A stretch of 64,000 bases of DNA. It comes from Eopsaltria australis. Lineage: Eukaryota; Chordata; Aves; Passeriformes; Petroicidae. The stretch lies in NCBI GenBank assembly GCA_034509425.1, contig JAVTVJ010000130.1, positions 4,953,501-5,017,500 of the forward strand, read 5' to 3'. Every line of letters starts with the position of its first letter. Position 1 is the stretch's first letter. The translations under genes and the position numbers were made by a program. The notes under the pieces were generated by a model. It saw nothing but the letters and a program-made list of their open reading frames with translations. It did not search any database and was not told the DNA's origin. This document shows, piece after piece, positions 1 through 64,000 of this stretch.

Positions 1-610
1 GACTTTGATGTAAGAAAGAATCATTTGCCTACCCACAATTCTTCAGCCTCTTATTTGGTCAGCAAATGATGTTGTTATTCATTTAAAATTGGAAACCTCT
101 TCCTCAAACTATGTTTTTCTTGCTCTTATAAAACCCAGCATCGGCCATGTCAAGTCTGACTGGTCAGGGTGGTGGCTTTGGTAACAACCGTGCTCCAAAG
201 GAATTTAACAGCTCCCTGAAAGGGCTCAGGAATTCACCTGTGCTGGAGGAGTGAAAGGTCATGGTGGGAAAGGGCCTCACCTTGGTGAAGCTATCACAGT
301 TTGAAGAACAAAAAAAAAAAAAGCAGAACCCCCAAGCAGCTCAGGCAGCCCTCTGAGGGAGGGAATTACCAACACTGCTTTGTCCTGGATCATCCCACCT
401 ATTCTAGGCTCAGACTGGGACTGTGGTGGTTCTGTGCACTCAGAAGCCACCAGGAGGAGATGGATTTACTGATCCCTCAAGAGCCAGAGTACAACCATGC
501 TGGATGCTCTGCATCCACACTGGAACGGCACTTTTTGGTGTGGGGAGGCCAGACTGTGCCTCTCACCAACCATCCCAAATCCTCTCTGGGCCATGCAGGG
601 ACCAGGAATA

Positions 611-643
611 TTCTCTGCTCCTCTGGACACGAGGAGCAGAGAA
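611..643. repeat. Perfect 13 bp inverted repeat with 7-base loop
   Basis: TTCTCTGCTCCTC (611-623) and its exact complement GAGGAGCAGAGAA (631-643) enclose TGGACAC. In DOCK7 intron 22, about 320 bases downstream of the exon 22 donor on the DOCK7 strand. Confidence 0.9.
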
Positions 644-957
644 ATCTGAGCAGCACAGGAGAGGAGAGAGTTTGGGGTTGGGAGGGAAAAGAGGGGTCAG
701 AGGGTGCAAGGTCTGGGGAGACACAACAGAGCTGGGCACAGGATTGGGCTGCTGGCCGTGCAAAAAGTGAGGGGCAGACAAATCCAGGACTCCTGCCCTC
801 CAGGATGGCTCTGACAAACCAGACAGAACCATTTCCACGGAGCAGCATTCCCTTGGCGCCAACAGGAACTGGAGCCCTTCCCTGGTATTGAGGAAGGACT
901 GGCAGGTGCTGGGGCTCTGAGGGGTCCCTGGCAGGACACACAGACAGACAGACGTAC

Positions 958-57915
<56,958 letters not shown>

Positions 57916-58084
57916 GGCCGCGCTGCGGGCTCCGCGCTGCCGGCCCGGCCAGCGCTCGGCCGCCGTAATGCTCCGCCGAGCCGCGCACTTGAGCGGCGCA
58001 GCTCCCACCCCCGGCGCTCGCCGCGCCCGCCGCCTCCTCCCCCTTCCCGCCAGGGGGCCGCTCCTCGCAGATATACGGCGGGGA

Positions 58085-58200
58085 GTGACCGCGGTCCTGT
58101 CCCCATCCCCGTCCCCATCCCTGGCCCTTGTCCCCACCCTTGTGCCTATCCCCGTCCCCATCCCTGCCTCTGTCCCCATCCTCGTCCCCATCCCCAGGGT
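58085..58200. repeat. CCCCATCC/GTCCCC simple repeat
   Basis: Repeated GTCCCCATCCC-like hexamer and heptamer units at the upstream edge of the DOCK7 CpG island. Confidence 0.85.
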
Positions 58201-58407
58201 CGTGACCCCCACCGCCCCCGGTCTCCCACCTCGAGCGCGTCCCGTCCCGTCCCCGCCGCGGTTCCTTCTATTCCCATGTGAACACAGAGCGTTTGGGGTT
58301 GTTCTTGGCGCTGATGGGGATCCGCCGGTGGTTTGGGGAAAAGGCTCCTCAGCATCGCTCATCGGACCTCAGCCCAAGGCTGCTGCCAGGCCGACCCTTG
58401 GGAGCAC

Positions 58408-58632
58408 CAGAATCCCAGGATCACTGAGGTTGGAAAAGCCCTCCAGGAGCACCGAGTCCAAGCTGTGCCCAATCCCCACCTTGTCACCCGCCCAGAGCAC
58501 TGAGTGCCACCTCCAGTCCTTCCTTGGACACCTCCAGGGATGAGGACTTCAGCACCTCCCTGGGCAGCTCCTGCCAATGTCTAACCACCCTTTCTGTGAA
58601 GAAATTCTTCCTGATGTCCATCCTAAACACCT
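58408..58632 (-). mobile_element. CR1 LINE 3' fragment
   Basis: AATCCCAGGATCACTGAGGT, TGGAAAAGCCCTCCAGGAGC, GGACACCTCCAGGGATGAGG, CTCCCTGGGCAGCTCCTGCC and TTTCTGTGAAGAAATTCTTC are diagnostic of a reverse CR1 3' region. It lies just upstream of the DOCK7 promoter. Confidence 0.9.
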
Positions 58633-59587
58633 CACTGAGTGTCATGGGTCTGCAGGCATGGTGAGATCCCTTGGCTATGTCCCTCTCCAGCATGGCACTG
58701 GGGCACACACCACTGACCACCACAGCTCCATCTGCATGGACAAACAGGGCTCTCAGTCAATCCTGCCCCATAGCACAGCATCTCTTCCTTCAGAAAGGTT
58801 AAAAATTGTCCCTAATGATGATTCAGAGGATGGTTGGAAGATTGTACCATCCAAACAAGTCATTACTACCAGTGTCTCCAACCACGTGTTGGTTTTGGGG
58901 TTATCCTAACAGGAAGAGGAGGTAAAGGCGGGGAGGTGAAAAAAAACGACCGTTTTGTGACTTCAAAAAAAGACTGAACCTAGGACACGATCTAGCAGAC
59001 AGCTCCAAGTCCCTGTTATCCGACACATGCTGTGCATTAACCCAAACCAGAGAACTCCTAATGGTCACCCAGGAAGTGCCCAAGAGCAGGAGCATTAATT
59101 CCCCCCACTCCATGTTTCATTGTGTGAACGTTCCCCACACTCTAAGGACACCAATCCCTCCCCTCGCAGGAGCCGCTGATTTCCAGCTGTGTGATTCCCC
59201 TGCTTTGCTGTTTGGGTGTGTTTTTACACAGACAATGCCCCAAAATCTGCAAATATCTCTGTGTGAGTGATCCCAGTGGGTTCCACGCAGCCACCAAGTG
59301 AACCCCGTGGGGGTGAGGCTGTGCCCCACCACACAAAGGTGCTGTCACGTGTCACACACGTGCTCACAGCCAGAAATCCTGGGAAGCAAAGCTCTATTGT
59401 GGGCACTGAGAAAGGGATGTTCTTCTCCAAGGGGGAGGGAAGGGGAGGGAATATCCCACAAACGGCTGCCAAGACAAAAGACTTTTGCTCTAGGGTTGCT
59501 GCCTGCGTGTGGAATTGCACACCAGAGGAGTCCCTCACACAGAGTGGATGGGATCAGATATTTACCTCCTTACGCCCATAGGAATTG

Positions 59588-59740
59588 TGGCTGCCCCATC
59601 CCTGGAAGTGTTCTAAGCCAAGCTGGACAAGGCTTGGAGCACCCTGGGACAGTGGAAGGTGTCCCTGCCCATGGCAGGGGTGGCACTGGATGAGCTTTAA
59701 GGTCCCTTCCAACCCAATCCAGTCTGGAATTCTGTGACCA
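59588..59740 (+). mobile_element. CR1 LINE 3' tail, sense
   Basis: CCATCCCTGGAAGTGTTCTA, GGACAGTGGAAGGTGTCCCT, GATGAGCTTTAAGGTCCCTT and a terminal GGAATTCTGTGACC are typical of the CR1 end. Confidence 0.9.
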
Positions 59741-60108
59741 AATTCTCATACATGGGTGTCTGTTCTCACAGGAACAGACCAAAGCATCAAGGATCACCAG
59801 CAATGTTTCCTCTTCCCCCCTTTATCCTTCCCAAAATGGCACCAGTTTGGAATGCAGGAGGGCAAAACATCCCTGCCTAACCCAAACTCTGAGAGCAAAA
59901 CCGGGAATCCTGCAGTTCTGAAAGGGAAACTCTTCGTGCTGCCAGAGGGTGCAAAGAGCAGCCCAGCCCCAGCAGCCCTGACACAGAGCATGGAGTATCC
60001 AAGGTCCACTGGAGACCTTTGGGATTTTAGGTTTCGTTTTCCCCTCCTGTTAGTCATCACCACAGAGAGAAGATCTTGGTTAGCTTCTGGGCACTGCTTG
60101 CTGAGTTT

Positions 60109-60116
60109 TGACGTCA
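60109..60116. promoter_or_regulatory. Perfect CRE palindrome TGACGTCA
   Basis: Full CREB/ATF consensus, 2.2 kb upstream of the DOCK7 start codon. Activity is not shown by sequence alone. Confidence 0.4.
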
Positions 60117-63100
60117 TCTTTGCTTTTCCTTGACTTTTTCTGTAGCTCCAGCCATCCCATCTGGATATAAAATGGTTCTCTATCAAATACAGATTTATTA
60201 TGTTCCCACAACAGGAGGGCATTGCTTTGCAGAGAAATAGCTTTTCTCCATTTAGCTGGCTTAAATACAAGTAAAATCCCTCAATTAACAGAATTTCAGA
60301 AAAATACAGATTCCTCATTACTTTTCAGATAGTGACCAGCAAAAGTCTACAAAGTCTGTGAGTTCAAATAGTAAGAGCTCACTGACATTGGTAGACATGT
60401 ACACGAGGCCTTGTAAAAAACCCCAAGAGCTTCTGTAGATTGACTCTAAATTTTGCAGGGCATGCAGCATTAACTAAGAGAAGCCAAGGAAAAAGTGAAG
60501 AAATAAGAGGGGGAAAATTGCACTCTTTGACCATCATAAATCCAATAATGCCAAACACTAAAATTCATGGTAACAACATAGGGAGGGTTGATGTGGTGGT
60601 GTCAGGGTTTTATTTTGGGTACTAAGGTGAGTGTTGTCCCTGACAGGCACAGTCACAATCCTTCTGCCTCATTTCCTCATAAGTGAATAAATTGAAGGAA
60701 ATGTTTTGTCTGAAGAAACAAACTCAATCTTTGCAAAGAGGAGAATGTGACCAACAGAGAAACCTGTTACATGGAATTACAGCCTGCAAAAAAAAAAGAC
60801 TTCTTTAGGAATTAGCAGATTTCTGATTCAGAAACAACTGTTGTGTGGCAAGTTTTTCCTGCAACAGAAGATGGAACCATTTTCTTTTAAAACAGGGTGA
60901 AATTGCATGGGATTCATGATGTGCTTGCAGTGTTACACAGTTTATTTTTCACAAAGTTGTTTGTGCCCATGTATTGTCCTCAGGGGTGTCTGGTATCTCA
61001 AAATGAGGATGAAGACAAATCAAGAGTGGAGGGGCTGTGTACATGCAATTAATACCTCCAGACAGCCCAAGTTAATTTAAATTAATATTTGAATAGAGGC
61101 TACATATTCCTAGAAACCAATTTAAAAGTTTACCAGCATTATGAGGATACTGAATAGTTACTGTTCTTTAACACAGTGTAATCCTTCACCGTGTTTGAGG
61201 AAGCAAAGAAGGAACCTGGCTTGCTCCACACTGGATTCCAACAGTAAAACACATCAGCTTTTGGGAAACATCACTGCCTCCAAAAAGGAGTCCATGGCCT
61301 GGACACACTGAAAGGGAGAGAATTAAGCATTTTAATCAATTCACCACAGTACTTGCCCATGAACCCCCTGCATCCTTTAAAACATGTGACTAAAATGCTT
61401 TTTTTAAGATTGAGAATGACTTTTACCAGGCTATAATCAAATTTGGTAAAAACATCCTACAGAGATGTAACTCCTTAAGCCTGATAGGAATAATCTTAGA
61501 AGATAAGGTTCTGCACGAGAAAAATCCCCTTGGACCAGAGCCAGAAAACATCTGGGCAAAAGTGAACTGATCCGTGCCTTGCTTGTTAGCAGATTATTTA
61601 CTGAGCCCAGCGCTTCCTCGTTTTTCTGACGTGAACTTCCTCAGGGCAAACGCAGGGAAAACATTTTCCAGGGAAAACGTGTCCGGCGTAATTCCATAAA
61701 CAAAGCAGTAAACAGGGACTGCAAATGCACAGAGCCACCTCCTGGCAGCTGCGGGGAACGAGGAGCGCCCGGGAGGGGCCAAATCCCTGCCTCTCTTGGC
61801 AAAATAAAGAACAAGAACTGCACCAGTGTCACATGAACTGCACGAGCATCGTGATCTCCTCTGGGCACCTCTGGCAAAGAGAATGTGCTGCTGTTCTCAG
61901 TCTGCCCAGTGCTCAAATTCTGCTGGATTAATGAGAAACTAGATTTAAGGACTCTCCAAATGCCTGCAGCCTTCACTGCATCCCTCACGTCCCTGTTATT
62001 TCCTTTACAGAACTGTACCAGCCTTTCCAGAGCCTTCTCCACATGGTGGTATTTGACGGCAGCTTCACTTCTGCTTTTCTGTCTCCTGGCACATTTACTT
62101 TCAGATTTCTCCACTTCAAAAGGTGGGTTTCTGACGTTAAATCTCCCCAGAGAAGGACTCAAAGTCTTCCCAGCTGAGCTTCTGTGAATTCCTACTTGTA
62201 TTTATAACTTTTGTAGTTTATGTTTCTACCCCAAGTACAGCTCTCAACCTCCCCCAGCTCAACCCTCTATAAATGGCATTAATGTGTTTTATTTCCTCTT
62301 GCATAACTCAGATCTTACATTAAGGGTAGCCAGGGCACAAACTCTTCCAGGAATCCTCCTGAAGCTTCCTCTCCGGACCCTTATCCTGGGATAGAGGAAG
62401 GAAATGTGGTTTTGGAGGGACTGAGTGGTCCAAGCAGAAGTTTGCTGACCAATTTGGGGGAGAAAACCACACCAGAGCAATCCAGCTCCTGCTGCTCCTT
62501 TCACCCTCACTGCTGCTTGAAAGGATGCACGAATTCACACAATCTGAATTCCCACATTTTCTCCTTTTCCTAGAGTCCCTTTTTACCTGAGCAGCTCCTC
62601 CCACAAAAACTGGAGGGATTTAAAACCTCTGAGGCTCTGCAAACCTGAATGGCAGAGCAGATTCAAAACTTTCCAGAGGGAAACAGATCTCAGGTGGCAG
62701 ACTTCCCCAGGAAATGGAACTAAAAATAAACCAGGAAAAATTCCCTTCTCTCCAGCTCCTTGACCCTGCTCTCTTCAGGCAACAACGTTTGGGAAAGCAC
62801 ATTTGGCCAAATGTTTAATGAGCTTTTCTAAATAGATTGCAGATTACTGATGGTGGAAGAGTGGCAGGAAGAGGAGCAAAAGCTTCATTCCCCAGTGTTC
62901 TCTTACCCTTCTGCAGTGTTTGGTGGAAAAATGTTGTGCATCTCCACAAATCAGAGTATCTCCTCTAATTTTTAGTCTTGCCATTGCCTCTTGTTGTTGC
63001 CCACCTGATTTACCTATGAAAAACAGAGAAAAATTATGATTTCTATGAACACAGATTTAAAAAATCTCCTTACTACATTCAAATGGAGCTCAGAGATGGT

Positions 63101-64000
63101 TTCATGCCACTAAAACGTTGAAAGGGTGAACTCTGTGACATTTGTTATGTTTGCTGAATTCAGTTCTCTCCCACTCCCTCTGCAAATCTTTCCTATAAAA
63201 ATAGGAATTTGTGGATGTGAAGAAAACTCTCTTTTACAGACAATTATTTGTGGTTGCCTGCGTGATTATTTGGCAATCAAAGCTTTGTTTTGTGTGGGGG
63301 AAAAAAAGCAGAAAATAAATATCTTCCCTCTCACAGCCTGCCTGCCCAGGGGATTTACAGTGTAAATGCAGATGGCACCTTGTGTGGCCTGTCAATTCAG
63401 GGCATGGTTATTCAATTTGAGAGCAGGAAGGTGCAGGAAGAGCCATTTCCTTGGATCAGGTGGATAATTCTCTGTACAACATTGAGGCAGATCCAGAGGC
63501 AGCTCCTCAGCTCTCCACCTTCCAGCCCTACGCAGACAGACAAGCACATCCATCTCTGTCCTGGGGAATAAAAGCAAAGATAAAACTTTAAACAACTATT
63601 ATTCCTAAAACAGATCATGAAATTCTGGAGGCAGGAGGCCTCTTTCTTTCTGCACTGCCGTGGGGCCACATTTTCACGAGTTTATGCAAACAGCAACAGG
63701 GGTTTTATTTTGAAATCTTTTTTTCTTGATCTTGGGAGCGAAGGCAGGGAAGGATTAGAAAGGTGATCTGCTACATCCCCACTCCCAGCCAGCAGCCAGG
63801 CTTTTGGAACAAGATGTAGTCTGCACATTAAAACCTACAATCCTCTTTACTGATCAACCCTACTACGTGAAATATATCCACGAGGCTGCAGGGGAAAAAA
63901 AACCCAGCAGGAAATACACAAAGCATCTACTGTTGGCGTTTGCACTGCAGCTAAATTTTACATCATGTGCTGATTATAAAAAATGAAGCCCGGCCTCATC

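Larger units (their letters stand above)
57916..64000. other. Upstream intergenic region, no recognised gene
   Basis: Beyond the CpG island, six kilobases hold two CR1 fragments (58408-58632 and 59588-59740), a perfect CRE palindrome at 60109, paired CACGTG boxes at 59346 and 59357, and otherwise unremarkable AT-rich sequence. In other amniotes the next gene outward is ATG4C, but no ATG4C coding exon was recognised here. Confidence 0.6.

Noticed and set aside
61641..62162. Minus-strand frame of 173 codons in the upstream intergenic region
   Set aside because: Composition looks somewhat protein-like in its N-terminal half, but no family is recognised and there is no promoter, splice or repeat evidence. 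A protein search and RNA-seq would decide.

Overview
The window is vertebrate nuclear DNA and almost certainly avian, probably a songbird. It carries many CR1 LINE fragments of the bird type, short introns, GC-rich minisatellites, and exons that translate into close orthologues of two known vertebrate genes. It contains no bacterial-style gene organisation, rRNA, tRNA gene or CRISPR array.

Two protein-coding genes were found, and their exon junctions join in frame throughout. DOCK7 lies on the minus strand. Its start codon is at 57915, inside a CpG island at about 57300-58290. Twenty-two coding exons can be placed down to 958, giving residues 1-922, about 43 percent of the usual 2,100-2,140-residue protein. 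The remaining exons (most of the central armadillo-like region and the catalytic DHR-2 domain) lie beyond the left edge. ANGPTL3 lies on the plus strand, complete in seven exons (13008-21402, 460 residues), nested antisense inside the 15.8 kb DOCK7 intron 14. This nesting is the known arrangement in mammals. ANGPTL3 has its own TATA promoter, with an LXR-type DR4 element and an HNF1-type element just upstream, which fits a liver-expressed secreted lipase inhibitor.

Layout: 1-957, part of DOCK7 intron 22; 958-7642, DOCK7 exons 22 to 15; 7643-23422, intron 14 with ANGPTL3 and several CR1 fragments; 23423-33631, exons 14 to 5; 36033-36375, exons 4 and 3; 36376-49075, intron 2 (12.7 kb, repeat-rich); 49076-49181, exon 2; 49182-57877, intron 1 with a striking 41-44 bp minisatellite; 57878-57915, first coding exon; 57916-64000, promoter and upstream intergenic DNA with CR1 fragments and no recognised gene.

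No wholly new gene system was found. The most unusual material is tandem-repeat DNA placed at or carrying splice signals: an array in DOCK7 intron 1 whose units each contain a joined acceptor/donor (recursive-splice-like) motif; an array that begins 13 bases from the exon 22 acceptor; an array that begins next to the ANGPTL3 exon 6 donor; and a 122 bp direct duplication flanking DOCK7 exon 21. Exon boundaries were set by hand from GT/AG sites, frame continuity and recalled family sequence; no alignment was run.
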